Origin: Pseudomonadota bacterium
Lineage (GTDB): Bacteria > Pseudomonadota > Gammaproteobacteria > Burkholderiales > Nitrosomonadaceae
Assembly: GCA_018241205.1 (NCBI GenBank)
Contig: JAFEEI010000016.1
Coordinates: 24,654-88,653, forward strand
Direction of reading: 5' to 3'
Length of the DNA stretch: 64,000 nucleotides
The notes beneath the pieces are model-generated. The model saw nothing but the letters and a program-made list of their open reading frames with translations, made no database searches and was not told where the DNA came from. The translations under genes were made by a program, and so were the position numbers. Below are positions 9,321 through 19,249 of the stretch, piece after piece. Position 1 is the stretch's first letter. Every line of letters begins with the position of its first letter.

Positions 9321-9730
9321 AATATTTCTCCATAATAAAAATTAATATAGCCCAACAAAACCATAATACTACTATAGTTATAGATCTTTGCACGACAAAA
9401 AGTAAGACAAGTTAATGAATGATCTAATTTAGGTAGATTCAAGGATGAAGTGGAATTTTATTATGAGCTTTTCAGATTTTGATATCGCCCACCGCACGCG
9501 TAAAGATCTCATATCGTAATACCTAATTTATAACCTCAAGCTTTAGTTATTTCTCTGCTTTTTATACTCCCATTATATTCATTCTAAAGGATTCTCTGTA
9601 CATTCATAACGATCAATTCTTTTATCAGTTCTTTAATTAAGGCATAAGTATTTAACATTACCTGTGCCTAACATAAGCTTGTTATTTGCAGCCTTTTCCA
9701 CGGAATTTGTGGATAACGCATAGAACTGAC
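9321..9730. other. gene-free boundary between copper locus and trb locus
   Basis: About 410 AT-rich bases with no convincing reading frame. A small dyad TCCAC-N7-GTGGA (9697-9713) lies just past the trbN stop but has no T-run on the minus strand, so I do not call a terminator. This is probably a junction between formerly separate segments. Confidence 0.5.
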
Positions 9731-10189
9731 TTAATCCAGATAAGCGTCAGGTATTTTATTGATTTCCTTGATAAAGCGATTTTCTAGCCAGTCAGCCCAT
9801 TTATCAGCTTTCACAATCAAATCAGCACGGTACTTTGCATTATATTTTGGAGTGCGCGAATGATAATTGGCCGCTTTTGTCCAGATGTCGCCTTTATCAT
9901 TTTTGATATGTAACCGCACACGCCATGCGGCCAGATCATAGGCATAACAACCCTTATTTGCTACATGATCAGGCGTAATGCCATATTTCGATAAATCTTG
10001 AAGAAATAAAGTATTAAACTGCATCGAGCCAACATCGTGAGTACCGTTACTGTTACTCACCCACTGACCCGGTTTGCCGCCCTCTTTTTCGGCTATCGCC
10101 AGCAAGATATTGGCGGGTATTTCATACTTAATGGCTGCTGTAATTGAGCACACCACTCTTTCTTGCAGATCCGAAGGCAAATCCATCAT
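9731..10189 (-). CDS. trbN: TrbN-type lytic transglycosylase of the conjugation system
   Basis: A 152-residue soluble-lytic-transglycosylase-like domain that would open peptidoglycan for the transfer apparatus (VirB1 role). The catalytic glutamate sits in ILLAIAEKEGG (about residue 33), and the following GTHDVGSMQFN matches the substrate-cleft motif of the family. No signal peptide is evident at this start, so export may use another route or a start further upstream. It is the last gene of the trb series, where trbN also lies in RP4. trbM, which precedes it in RP4, is absent. Confidence 0.8.
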   Translation of the reverse strand: MMDLPSDLQERVVCSITAAIKYEIPANILLAIAEKEGGKPGQWVSNSNGTHDVGSMQFNTLFLQDLSKYGITPDHVANKGCYAYDLAAWRVRLHIKNDKGDIWTKAANYHSRTPKYNAKYRADLIVKADKWADWLENRFIKEINKIPDAYLD

Positions 10190-10217
10190 CGAGCGAATCG
10201 CTTAAATGCCTTATTCA

Positions 10218-11345
10218 TTATTTACCCCTTCCTTGCGAAATATTGTTCATACCCGCAGATTCCTGGGCCTGGCCTTTCTCAATGGCACTGCGCAAAGCAT
10301 CCGTTCCTTCACTCCTTGATGCTGTCAGCCGACCGGCTGCCAGTGTCCCACCATATGACGCAACGGCTGCTGCTGTACCTGCCGCTGCCATAAAACCACC
10401 GGCGCCATAACTGCCAATTCCGACAGTCGAACCTATGCTACTACCCGTTATAATGCCAGCCAGCAACAGCGGCAATCTGGAAATCAACACAAAAAATGCA
10501 ATCGTAAAAATCAGCATAACCGCCAGTTCTTCATAATTCAGAACGTTTTTACCCATTTTGGCGTAAAAACTGGATAACAGATCACTGCCAATACCAACGA
10601 TCAGGAGCATCACAAATAGCTGGATACCAACACCCAGAACTGTTTTAAAGTAGTTTATGGCGATGTCGGATGTCCAGCGTGCGCCGCCAAATCCCAAAAA
10701 GAAGATACCAGCATACAACAGTACCCAGGAGGAAATTAGCAAGAGCAGCATGTTGACTGCAATGACAGCGATTACGATCAAGATGATTAAAGATATAATG
10801 ATTGCAATCAAACTGTCTATTGGTTGCATCAATGTGAGGTTACTCGTCGCCTGATTCCAGATTAAAACACCTGTATTCATAATACTGGAATAACTTGTGT
10901 TGCCAGGTAAGCCTGCCGCGCTATTACCTAATTGTTGCATCGAAGCTATAATGGTACCCGCAATATTGTGGCCTGATACTGCGTTGGTCAGTAGCCAAAA
11001 GTAAAACCCTGTAAAGATAATAAAACGTGTGAATTCAGCAAAGAAATCTCCTATGTCGGCTTTACGCAGCAGCATCATGCCGAACGTCCAAACCATTGAA
11101 ATCAGCACCAACGTCCAGAACAAACGCTCAGCAGCAGACTGTATGATGTTTTGCCAGGATTTTACTTTTCCAGCAAACATACTGGTCACCTGGTCCAGCA
11201 CACTCAGATTAGTCGCTGGGTCAATATAGGCCAGTTCAGCAGATGCCTCACCGAAAAGAAACAATAGAAGCAACAAGGCCATGAAAATGAATTGTATTTT
11301 ATACATCTTATTTATTCCATTGATTGTCTTTCGCATGAGAATCAC
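10218..11345 (-). CDS. trbL: TrbL/VirB6-type inner-membrane transfer protein
   Basis: A 375-residue polytopic membrane protein of the conjugative channel. A signal-like first segment (LLLLLFLFGEASA) is followed by about six hydrophobic spans between residues 60 and 320 and a Gly/Ala-rich then polar C-terminal tail (GSYGAGGFMAAAGTAAAVASYGG). Length is shorter than RP4 TrbL (over 500 residues), with the missing part in the tail. The translation start could instead be the methionine 14 codons in. Placed between the trbK-like lipoprotein and trbN, as in IncP plasmids. Confidence 0.85.
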   Translation of the reverse strand: MILMRKTINGINKMYKIQFIFMALLLLLFLFGEASAELAYIDPATNLSVLDQVTSMFAGKVKSWQNIIQSAAERLFWTLVLISMVWTFGMMLLRKADIGDFFAEFTRFIIFTGFYFWLLTNAVSGHNIAGTIIASMQQLGNSAAGLPGNTSYSSIMNTGVLIWNQATSNLTLMQPIDSLIAIIISLIILIVIAVIAVNMLLLLISSWVLLYAGIFFLGFGGARWTSDIAINYFKTVLGVGIQLFVMLLIVGIGSDLLSSFYAKMGKNVLNYEELAVMLIFTIAFFVLISRLPLLLAGIITGSSIGSTVGIGSYGAGGFMAAAGTAAAVASYGGTLAAGRLTASRSEGTDALRSAIEKGQAQESAGMNNISQGRGK

Positions 11346-11361
11346 TTAAACCCACATTCAA

Positions 11362-11553
11362 TTATTTAGTTGCCTTTCTAGCATTATCGGGATCAGATGC
11401 ATCCCAGACTATTCCAGGCGGCATTTCACTTAATTCTTTCTTAGGCTCCTTCAATTCAAGCTTGCCATCGCCATCCTTGTAACACCCCGATAACAGTAAC
11501 AAAGACAATGAACAGATAATTGCAATAATCAAATGACTTTTTTTCATCGGCAC
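11362..11553 (-). CDS. small lipoprotein at the trbK position
   Basis: A 63-residue lipoprotein with lipobox LLLSGC (Cys at about residue 24) and a short charged tail ending in WDASDPDNARKATK. In RP4 the gene between trbJ and trbL is trbK, the entry-exclusion lipoprotein that blocks redundant mating. Position, size and lipobox agree, but sequence similarity at this length is weak, so the function is inferred from order. A GGAGG site precedes the ATG. Confidence 0.65.
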   Translation of the reverse strand: MPMKKSHLIIAIICSLSLLLLSGCYKDGDGKLELKEPKKELSEMPPGIVWDASDPDNARKATK

Positions 11554-11570
11554 CTCCTTGTATTAGCGTT

Positions 11571-12377
11571 TCAAAAGGCATCTCTGACAGACCAGTTTCT
11601 ACCAACTGGCAGTATTTCAGGACTCAATCGCTTTGTTGCCGCCTCACGCGCAGCCTGTTGCATGGCTTTTTGATCTACCTCGGCCTGACTTTGCGTATTG
11701 GCAGCATTATGTTGGGCAATCAGCATCTGGCGCATTTGCAGCAATTGGTTTGCCTGGTACGCAGCCAATTGATTGGCATATTGCAATGCTTCCATTTGTC
11801 CTTGCGCTGACTCGGTTCTTTGTTGTAAGACTTGCAGGTGAGCGGCATCCACTGGAATCTGGTTCTGATGTTCGCTCAAACCGCGCAAGAGCGAATCATT
11901 GGCATTTTTTTGTGCGTCGGTGCTGGTATTTTGTCCGTCCTGCAACAGTTTCCAGGCGGAATCGTTGCATTTTTCCTGCAAATTAAAGCAAGGCGAGCCT
12001 CGATAATATTCAACATTGCGAAACCGCTGCATATAACCATCCAGCCCTCCATACTGTTGCTCATAATAGCGTATGGTATTGGTCAGATAGAGCAACCGGT
12101 TCATCGTATATTGCGCTTGCGCCCAGACATAGGCTGGTGGCGCCAGCGTGTTGCGGATCATGTTTTCATATTGCTGCAATTGCGTCTGATACTGCTCGAT
12201 CTGCTTCAGTGTCTGCGCCACATTCTCAATAGCAGTCGTAGTGGTTTGTTTGATATTCGCCATATCAATGACAGCAAGACCACCTGCTTTGATAACTGAT
12301 GAATAACCGGCATTACCCAGAATGATCAGGATTACTATCAACTGGGAGGCTATATTTTTACTGTTTGTCATGTTCAA
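11571..12377 (-). CDS. trbJ: TrbJ/VirB5-type pilus-associated protein
   Basis: A 268-residue exported protein with an N-terminal signal (to about residue 32), then a long helical region rich in Gln (ENVAQTLKQIEQYQTQLQQYENMIRNTL) typical of TrbJ. A pair of cysteines (SPCFNLQEKC) could form a disulphide. The C-terminal third is again helical and Gln/Ala-rich. In the P-type system this protein is a minor pilus component. It follows trbI with a 12-base gap. Confidence 0.87.
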   Translation of the reverse strand: MNMTNSKNIASQLIVILIILGNAGYSSVIKAGGLAVIDMANIKQTTTTAIENVAQTLKQIEQYQTQLQQYENMIRNTLAPPAYVWAQAQYTMNRLLYLTNTIRYYEQQYGGLDGYMQRFRNVEYYRGSPCFNLQEKCNDSAWKLLQDGQNTSTDAQKNANDSLLRGLSEHQNQIPVDAAHLQVLQQRTESAQGQMEALQYANQLAAYQANQLLQMRQMLIAQHNAANTQSQAEVDQKAMQQAAREAATKRLSPEILPVGRNWSVRDAF

Positions 12378-12389
12378 ACACTCCTTGCA

Positions 12390-13799
12390 TTAATAATCAA
12401 ATGATTGATACGGTTTAGAAAACTTCATATCTTTGGTCACAATGATGTTAAAGCGATACCCTGGCCTGATTTCAAGGGTAGGTGATATATTCAGGTTTTT
12501 GCGAATGAGATTGGCTGTCACCAATCCCAATTGCTGACCGAGCGATTGACTCATGATGCTGCCCGCATTTTGCCGCCCGAACGCACCACCTGCATCACGT
12601 TGACTGTATGTGGCACCGGCCACAATCGCCGACATGATCAGGGCTGATCCGAAGATACGCAGGTAATGGTTATTGACCAAATCCTTAAACCCAGCATAAC
12701 CCACCCCGTCAGCACCCGGCATGGCACCAATATCCATGGTCTTGCCATCCGGAAAGATAATGCGCTGCCAAGCCACCAGCACACGCGCCTGACCGAATTC
12801 CACTTCGCTGGAATACGTGCCTACCAATCTGGATCCTTGCGGAATCAAACGCCATTTGCCTATCGGGGAATCATAAATATGTTGGCTTACCTGTGCCATG
12901 ATCTGACCTGGCAGGCTGGAATTAATACCGGATATCAGAGTTGCCGGTATCACAAACCCGGTTTGCAGGACATAAGGCGATGCGGGCTTTTGCACTTCGT
13001 TATTCAATTTCCAGCGTTCCTCGCCACTCGCTGAATCAAAACGCGAATAATCCTTATCCCGTGTACCGGTCTCGTCATCCAGCAATCGAGGAGCGCCATC
13101 ATCCATGAATTCATTACCGCTGCGCGCTCCCATTCCTCCGGCTACACTCGATCCCCCATCCTGCCGCAATTGCGCCAGGCGCGCATGATAGGCAGCCGTA
13201 GGATCTTCGCGCAGGTTTGCATCAATCTGTTGACGCACCGATGCCAATTTAGCCAACATTTCCTCGCGTGTTTTGGGCGCGCCAACATTGGTTAAATCCG
13301 GCGAGGATCCGGTACTTCTAGGTGCAATCACATTCACATTGGTTTTGGCCTTGATCGCTTCTTCCAGTTGTTGGCGTTTCAGCATCCGAATATGGGCAAT
13401 ATCAGCGTGAAGCGATGGATCGACAGTATCCATAGAGGGCGGCAGAGGCGGCCGATCCAGATCCGCTGGCCGTTCAATAATAATTCCCTGTAGGGATGCT
13501 TTTTCGGTTAAATCAGGAGTTTTAGTCTGAGTTTTGGGTTCGATAATGCCGCCGATATAGTCTTTGGCAATCAGTGAGGCAAAAGAATTGCTCGAGTGAG
13601 TGTCATGATTACCATCAAAATCGTATTGACCGCGTTCAGCTGCGCGATTCATGGCGACGATCATCATAAGTAACATGAATACCAGCATGATCGCACCAAA
13701 GATAATAATCGGAAGATTATTGACGCGCCGCACTCCCACGTTTTTGGTAACCACATCCGGGGATGAATCAGGCGACAGGAGTTTTGAATTGGTTGACAT
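12390..13799 (-). CDS. trbI: TrbI/VirB10-type transfer channel protein
   Basis: A 469-residue protein that spans the envelope and links inner-membrane ATPases to the outer-membrane core. One transmembrane helix lies near residues 28-48 (LPIIIFGAIMLVFMLLMMIVAM) after a short cytoplasmic tail, then a proline-rich periplasmic stretch (PADLDRPPLPPSMD), and the conserved VirB10 beta-barrel domain from about residue 270 (PYVLQTGFVIPATLISGINSSLPG) to the C-terminal RFNIIVTKDMKF. Gene order and family features agree. Confidence 0.93.
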   Translation of the reverse strand: MSTNSKLLSPDSSPDVVTKNVGVRRVNNLPIIIFGAIMLVFMLLMMIVAMNRAAERGQYDFDGNHDTHSSNSFASLIAKDYIGGIIEPKTQTKTPDLTEKASLQGIIIERPADLDRPPLPPSMDTVDPSLHADIAHIRMLKRQQLEEAIKAKTNVNVIAPRSTGSSPDLTNVGAPKTREEMLAKLASVRQQIDANLREDPTAAYHARLAQLRQDGGSSVAGGMGARSGNEFMDDGAPRLLDDETGTRDKDYSRFDSASGEERWKLNNEVQKPASPYVLQTGFVIPATLISGINSSLPGQIMAQVSQHIYDSPIGKWRLIPQGSRLVGTYSSEVEFGQARVLVAWQRIIFPDGKTMDIGAMPGADGVGYAGFKDLVNNHYLRIFGSALIMSAIVAGATYSQRDAGGAFGRQNAGSIMSQSLGQQLGLVTANLIRKNLNISPTLEIRPGYRFNIIVTKDMKFSKPYQSFDY

Positions 13800-13812
13800 C
13801 GCCCTTACCTCC

Positions 13813-14301
13813 TTATTCTTTTCTTACCCAAAGACCGGCAGGATTGATACTGTCTGCCTGTACACTGAATGCGCGCGTTAAGCGCATATCGTCAATCATG
13901 AGTTTGACATGATACAAATCACCCGATTGATCAACAACGTAACTCAATGGCAACCCTTTTTGTGGTTCAGTATCAGGTTGATTCGGCGCAGCAAAGATTT
14001 GCTGCTGAATTGATTGCTGAGTCGCTTCCTGAACCGCGAACCCTTCAAGACGCAGGTTTTCGATCAAGGCATGACCAAACGGATCACTAACCACATGGCG
14101 CAAATTAAACTGCGTATTGGCCGCCGGGTACAGCCGCACTATTTGGGCCGTCACATCATCAGCCATGACTTTGCTGTATGTAGTTGAAGGGTTTTGAATA
14201 AAATTGCCATACGGTTGGCTTACACAACCATCCAATAGCAATAGAACCAGCACGAGAATAAAAACAGCGTTGGATGCGGTGATCATTTTATTCATCATCA
14301 A
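13813..14301 (-). CDS. trbH: TrbH-type lipoprotein
   Basis: A 162-residue lipoprotein: hydrophobic signal with the lipobox-like LLLLDGC (Cys about residue 26), then a periplasmic domain. TrbH is a VirB7-like partner that stabilises TrbG in the outer-membrane core. The start overlaps the trbG stop by four bases (ATGA). The asparate at -2 is unusual for a lipobox; the Gly at -1 is normal. Confidence 0.8.
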   Translation of the reverse strand: MMMNKMITASNAVFILVLVLLLLDGCVSQPYGNFIQNPSTTYSKVMADDVTAQIVRLYPAANTQFNLRHVVSDPFGHALIENLRLEGFAVQEATQQSIQQQIFAAPNQPDTEPQKGLPLSYVVDQSGDLYHVKLMIDDMRLTRAFSVQADSINPAGLWVRKE

Positions 14302-15215
14302 TTCCCCCGCGTAATCGTCACCCGGCTTTGATTACCACCGACACCGGCAATCAAAATAGCCTTGTCAAACACGGTATCCACAATATAGCGATCACCCTGC
14401 AAGCGGTAATTCACCATAACCGTTTCATCATCGCTAAAAATGCCACCTTCTTTGTTCAGTAGTAGCAAAGTCGGTGCTTCCGTTTGCGCCATGATGGCAG
14501 GCATTTGTATGATGGTTTTCAGACCGTCGTTATAAACACGCAGCGGTTTCCAAGCGGCATCCCCAGACACTGCATACGCAAAATCCAGATTGCCCAGATA
14601 TTCCCCGGTTTCAGGAAGGGTGCGCGATTTCCTGATTCCCATGGCATGGCTTTCTTTATCTCTAATCGCATCCCATTTAATCAGCGCATCTTCCGGATAA
14701 GTAAAACTCACTCTCGGCATGAAATCGCGCCGGTGAGATCGCAGACGCATGTGATACGTGCGCCGGTTGGTCGTCACTACCAAGGATGTTTCCAGACCCA
14801 CATCCAATGGTTTTACAATCAGATGTTGCACTTCGGCAGATCCCTGACCGGTCACTGCCGGTTCGATTAACCAGCGCGCCTGATCGCCCAAGTGGATGGA
14901 ATTCACTTGCTCACCCGGCTGCAATTCGATATCGCATACTTGCAATACTGCACAGACGATGCTGGGTTGCTGTGAACCAAACAGAAAACGAATGGAGCCA
15001 TCCGGCCCTGCAACCGGCTTTGTGCCGGTGGGATTGACTGCTTGCCATTTCTTAGCCAGATCAATAGCCGCGCGTTCCTGTGGGGTTAGTTGAGGGTTCT
15101 TATCGGTGAAATACGCTTCTGACAATCCATTGGCATAGCTTGGGGCAGCCAGTCCAATGGACAAAATCAATGTGCTCAGGATACTTAAAGCGAATAACGG
15201 TTTCATGATGGGCAA
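14298..15215 (-). CDS. trbG: TrbG/VirB9-type outer-membrane core protein
   Basis: A 305-residue exported protein with signal peptide (about residues 1-28) and the VirB9/CagX domain. Recognisable parts are the N-terminal beta region (SIHLGDQARWLIEPAVTG), the central stretch with RRTYHMRLRSHRRDFMPRVSFTYPEDA and the C-terminal domain with NYRLQGDRYIVDTVFDKAILIAGV. It forms the outer-membrane ring with TrbH and TrbI. The stop overlaps trbH. Confidence 0.93.
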   Translation of the reverse strand: MPIMKPLFALSILSTLILSIGLAAPSYANGLSEAYFTDKNPQLTPQERAAIDLAKKWQAVNPTGTKPVAGPDGSIRFLFGSQQPSIVCAVLQVCDIELQPGEQVNSIHLGDQARWLIEPAVTGQGSAEVQHLIVKPLDVGLETSLVVTTNRRTYHMRLRSHRRDFMPRVSFTYPEDALIKWDAIRDKESHAMGIRKSRTLPETGEYLGNLDFAYAVSGDAAWKPLRVYNDGLKTIIQMPAIMAQTEAPTLLLLNKEGGIFSDDETVMVNYRLQGDRYIVDTVFDKAILIAGVGGNQSRVTITRGN

Positions 15216-15220
15216 CCCCT

Positions 15221-15985
15221 TTATGTTTGTTTCGACCAGGAGAAATCCTGGATATAAATACCCAGCGGGTTATTTCTGATCTGTTCTTCCGTGGTGCTTT
15301 GTGTGGTCAGCTTGTTATAGATTCTGAGTAAAGCGCGCATCTTGAAAGGTGGCTCAGTTAAGTGCCCTTGCCGGTCATAGACTTTTTCCAGCCAATCAAC
15401 CTGCCAGGTCTCTGGCGATTGTGGAATCACCGATATGATCTCAACATTAACCGTGTGTGTTTCAGCCCGCTTAAAAGGACTGCTGGCTTCACTGCTATTG
15501 AACCATTCATTGGCTTTTGCCGTGGCTGGATCGTTATTGGACAGCATGGCATACGCACGAAAGATAGCGCGACGTTGCAAGGCAATATCCGGGGTCACCA
15601 TGCGCAAATCATTAATAAACGCTGCCACGGACGCATGCACCACGCGCTGATCGGCCACAGCTGCGATATCCGCACGGGAAACCGCGATGGCTTCACCCAG
15701 TTTATTGACTTGCACCACATAGGGAATGAATTTGGACTGGCTGCCGATTGCAATGACTCCCCCCACTCCTGCCAGCGCAATCAATAAACAAAGAAGTGCT
15801 AGCATTTGCCACATAGTGCGTGAAGCAATTACTTCCCGCATATGATCATTCCAGGTACGCCGCGCTGACAGATAGGGGTTTTCATTCTCACCTGAGCGGC
15901 GACCGCCTTCCATCACACCGTCATTAACACGCACAGTTTCATCCGCACCCGGCTTTAACTTGAATAGCTCGTTGATCATATTCAT
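15221..15985 (-). CDS. trbF: TrbF/VirB8-type inner-membrane assembly protein
   Basis: A 254-residue bitopic protein: cytoplasmic N-terminus, one membrane helix near residues 62-82 (MLALLCLLIALAGVGGVIAI), and a periplasmic VirB8 domain that nucleates the transfer complex. Conserved family pieces include FINDLRMVTPDIALQRRAIFRAYAML and ETWQVDWLEKVYDRQG. Its start overlaps the trbE stop (ATGA). Confidence 0.92.
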   Translation of the reverse strand: MNMINELFKLKPGADETVRVNDGVMEGGRRSGENENPYLSARRTWNDHMREVIASRTMWQMLALLCLLIALAGVGGVIAIGSQSKFIPYVVQVNKLGEAIAVSRADIAAVADQRVVHASVAAFINDLRMVTPDIALQRRAIFRAYAMLSNNDPATAKANEWFNSSEASSPFKRAETHTVNVEIISVIPQSPETWQVDWLEKVYDRQGHLTEPPFKMRALLRIYNKLTTQSTTEEQIRNNPLGIYIQDFSWSKQT

Positions 15986-18519
15986 ACGGCAACTCCATAA
16001 TCAGATAACGTTAATTCCTTGATCGCCAACCATTCGTGAACCCAGCGATCTCCATACTTGTCACACAGGTTTTTAATCGTGGCGATTGATTCCTTATCCG
16101 TAGATCCTATAAGCGCCAGTGCCAATGGCCCAAGTGCCAAGTCGTAGAGTCGTCTGCCGTTCTCGGACACGGTGTAATATTGCTGTTTGGGAATTGCAGA
16201 AGCCAGAATCTCAATCTGGCGTGAATTTAAACCCATGCGCCGGTAGAGTGCCGAAGCCTCTTCATCACGTGCGAATACGTTGGGCAGAAATATCTTGGTG
16301 GCCGTAGACTCAACAATCACATCGAGAATCCCGCTGCTGGCCGCATCCGACAAACTTTGGGTTGCCATCAATACTAAGCAGTTATTTTTACGCATGACTT
16401 TCAGCCATTCACGGATCTTCGCGCGAAATACCGGATGTCCCAGCATCAACCAGGCTTCGTCCAGAATGATGGCGGAAGGCTGACCGTGCAGGCTTCGCTC
16501 AATGCGGCGAAATAGATACAGCAAGGTGGGCAGTGCGTATTTATCACCGAGATTCATCAATTCCTCGATCTCGAACGTGGTGAAGGTTGAAAGATTCAAT
16601 CCATCGGCTTCAGCATCGAGTAAGTGCCCCATCATGCCGTCAATCGTGTATTGCCGAAGACACTCGCGAATGGTTTCATCCTGGATCGTCACTGACAAAT
16701 CCGATAAGGTTTTTGAGCCGCTTTGATGCATGTTAGTAATGGCCTGACTGATTTCGTTACGCTGTAACGGGGTGACGGTGATGTTGTTTAATTCAACCAT
16801 CAAACAAATCCATTCCAGCGCCCAGGCACGATCTCCCTTAGTCTGCAAGAATTGCAAGGGACAGAAAGACAGCGATTCATCATCGCCTGCCACGGTGAAA
16901 TGCTGACCACCGACGGCTTTTGTGAGGGGATACATCGATAGTCCCTTATCAAAACAATAGATAGACATGCCCTGATAGCGCCGCAATTGCGCGGCAATCA
17001 GCGCCAGATGTGTGGATTTACCGGCTCCGGTGGGACCGAACATGAAGGTGTGGCCCAGATCGCGCACATGCAGATTCAGCCGGAAAGGGGTTGCTCCTTG
17101 TGTGACACAGTGCATTAATGGTGGTGAATTGGGCGGATACATCGGACAGGGTGCGGATTCCTTGCCGGTCCAGATGGTATTGACCGGCAACAGATCGGCC
17201 AGATTCATCGTATTGATGAGGGGTCTGCGCACATTTTCAACACCGTGGCCTGGTAAGCTTCCCAGATAGGCATCCATCGTGTTGATGGTTTCCACCCGTG
17301 CTGCAAATCCCAGATGATTGATGGCTTTCTCTACCTTTCGCCCGGCTTCTTCCAATGCTGCCCGGTCTTCCATCATCAGCACCACCACGCTGGTATAGTA
17401 CCCTTGGCCGACAAAACCGCTATTGGTTTCCGCAATGGCAGACTGTGCATCTTCAGTCATATTCAGCGCGTCTTCATCAATGTTGCTGCTTTGCAGATTA
17501 AACACTTGATCAAAGAAACCACGTATTTTCTGTTTCCAGCGCCTGCGGAATTTTTCCAGGTGATTAACCGCTTCATGCGCATCCATAAAGATAAACCGCG
17601 ATGACCAGCGGTACACACCCGGCAACTCTGACAATAGATTTAACATGCCAGGGGAAGATTCCAACGGAAAACCCTCAATCGAGACCACTTGAACAAAATT
17701 GCGGCCAATTTTAGGCACGACCCCACCCCACATTTCCTGACCACCGAGCAAGGTATCCAGATACATGGGATTAGCCGGTAGCACCATCGGATGATCGAGG
17801 CCAGTCACGCACAATTGCAGCCACTGCAAGAAATCGTCATGAGTGATGGTTGTACCGTCTTCATTCACTAGCTTGTGGCTTTTTAAGCGCGACAAATGAA
17901 ATACGCTGGATAATCGGGATTCAAAGTTGGTACATTCGCGCTGGAAATATTCCAGCAAGCCTTGTGTTCTGGCTTTTTGATCCGGAGCTTGGGCTTCATC
18001 ATCAAACATGAGTTCAACGAACTTGCGCTGTGCCAGCATCGGCGGCAAATAGGTCAGTGATACGATAAAGCAACTCTCGTACATCGTGCCGATACGCTCG
18101 AACAGATTGCGCCGCTCTTCGTCAATGGCAGCGGTCACAGGATCAGGATAATTGGAGTGCGCTTTATCTGAATAACCTTGTGCCGGTTTACGGATCGCAT
18201 CGACATGAATCATCCAGCCATTGCCTAAACGGGATAATGCTTGGTTAATGCGGAATGACACGCGCTCACGCTCAATCTCGGTACTGCTGGCCGTATCATC
18301 GCCGCAAAATACCCAGGCGGCCATCAATGAACCGTTCTTGCCGACAATTACGCCATCTTCCACCACCGCCGCATAGACCAACAGGTCGGCAAAACCCATT
18401 GCTTTGGATCGATGTTGATCCAGTCGTAATTCTTTGCCCGTATCACGGATACGGATAAATAGTATCAGAAGCAGCGCAGCTCCAGAGATTGCGATAAGAA
18501 TTGTGATGGCGGAAATCAT
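15982..18519 (-). CDS. trbE: TrbE/VirB4 conjugation ATPase
   Basis: An 845-residue ATPase that powers pilus assembly and substrate transfer. One N-terminal membrane segment (about residues 4-23), the CagE/VirB4 N-domain (about 60-400), then Walker A GPTGAGKST at 495-503 and Walker B IILDEAW at about 684-690, with LMATQSLSDAASS as the downstream sensor motif. Length matches RP4 TrbE. The gene overlaps trbD upstream and trbF downstream by four bases each, so the core of the operon is translationally coupled. Confidence 0.95.
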   Translation of the reverse strand: MISAITILIAISGAALLLILFIRIRDTGKELRLDQHRSKAMGFADLLVYAAVVEDGVIVGKNGSLMAAWVFCGDDTASSTEIERERVSFRINQALSRLGNGWMIHVDAIRKPAQGYSDKAHSNYPDPVTAAIDEERRNLFERIGTMYESCFIVSLTYLPPMLAQRKFVELMFDDEAQAPDQKARTQGLLEYFQRECTNFESRLSSVFHLSRLKSHKLVNEDGTTITHDDFLQWLQLCVTGLDHPMVLPANPMYLDTLLGGQEMWGGVVPKIGRNFVQVVSIEGFPLESSPGMLNLLSELPGVYRWSSRFIFMDAHEAVNHLEKFRRRWKQKIRGFFDQVFNLQSSNIDEDALNMTEDAQSAIAETNSGFVGQGYYTSVVVLMMEDRAALEEAGRKVEKAINHLGFAARVETINTMDAYLGSLPGHGVENVRRPLINTMNLADLLPVNTIWTGKESAPCPMYPPNSPPLMHCVTQGATPFRLNLHVRDLGHTFMFGPTGAGKSTHLALIAAQLRRYQGMSIYCFDKGLSMYPLTKAVGGQHFTVAGDDESLSFCPLQFLQTKGDRAWALEWICLMVELNNITVTPLQRNEISQAITNMHQSGSKTLSDLSVTIQDETIRECLRQYTIDGMMGHLLDAEADGLNLSTFTTFEIEELMNLGDKYALPTLLYLFRRIERSLHGQPSAIILDEAWLMLGHPVFRAKIREWLKVMRKNNCLVLMATQSLSDAASSGILDVIVESTATKIFLPNVFARDEEASALYRRMGLNSRQIEILASAIPKQQYYTVSENGRRLYDLALGPLALALIGSTDKESIATIKNLCDKYGDRWVHEWLAIKELTLSDYGVAV

Positions 18520-18827
18520 AGATGCTGTTTTTCCTGTGTGAGCGTATTGTCATAAAAAGGAGTGCTTCGCGCCGGATAGTATTTTTTGTATTGCATCTGG
18601 CGCAGGTAAACATGACGCAGTTGCGGATCATTTTTTGCCATCAGTCGTAGTGCAAACAATGCAAAGATCCATAGGGCTATGCCGAAGAGCGTGGCCTTGA
18701 TTTCCATCGCCACAAAAATGGATGTGGCTGCAATCAGGATAGAAAACATGACCAGTTCCCGGTCACCACCCATAAACAAGTTAGGACGGTTTCCTGATTG
18801 ACGGATAGGTATGGTTCGAAGCGCCAT
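18516..18827 (-). CDS. trbD: TrbD/VirB3-type membrane protein
   Basis: A 103-residue inner-membrane protein with the typical basic start (IPIRQSGNRPNLFMGGDRELV) followed by two close membrane helices (about residues 28-65). VirB3 family members associate with the VirB4 ATPase and some are fused to it. Eleven bases separate it from trbC and it overlaps trbE. Confidence 0.9.
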   Translation of the reverse strand: MALRTIPIRQSGNRPNLFMGGDRELVMFSILIAATSIFVAMEIKATLFGIALWIFALFALRLMAKNDPQLRHVYLRQMQYKKYYPARSTPFYDNTLTQEKQHL

Positions 18828-18838
18828 GAGTTTGCCTC

Positions 18839-19228
18839 CTATTCCTGTGAATTGAGGATTGTTTCCTGGTCTTTAGGTATTTCACCTGGAATAACTGCAC
18901 CCTGAAACAAATTGGTCATGATGTTGTTGGCACCCACGAGTAATGCCATAACCAGCACAATAAAAATTAAGGTGCGGAAAAATGCATTGAGTTCGCCGCC
19001 AAAGATCAGAATGCCGCCTGCAACAACAATGCCCACAATAGACAAGGTAAAAGCAACGGGACCGGTGACGGAATTTCTGAGATTAACCAGCCAAGTTTCA
19101 TAGGGAAGCGCACCGCCCGCGCCTACAGCCGCTTGTGCGTTATCAACTGATACCAACAGCGCAAACAAAAAAGCAATTGAGAAGAAATAAAAGGATGGAG
19201 AGATATCCTTGGTATGAATCAGTTTCAT
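18839..19228 (-). CDS. trbC: TrbC/VirB2-type pilin precursor
   Basis: A 129-residue prepilin. A long signal segment ends near [12 protein letters not shown] (about residue 38), followed by the mature part [20 protein letters not shown] and two hydrophobic helices. In RP4 the mature pilin is cut at its C-terminus and made circular by TraF; no traF is in the window, so processing would need a protease elsewhere. Confidence 0.9.
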   Translation of the reverse strand: MKLIHTKDISPSFYFFSIAFLFALLVSVDNAQAAVGAGGALPYETWLVNLRNSVTGPVAFTLSIVGIVVAGGILIFGGELNAFFRTLIFIVLVMALLVGANNIMTNLFQGAVIPGEIPKDQETILNSQE

Positions 19229-19249
19229 AGATTGGCTCCTATGGATGAT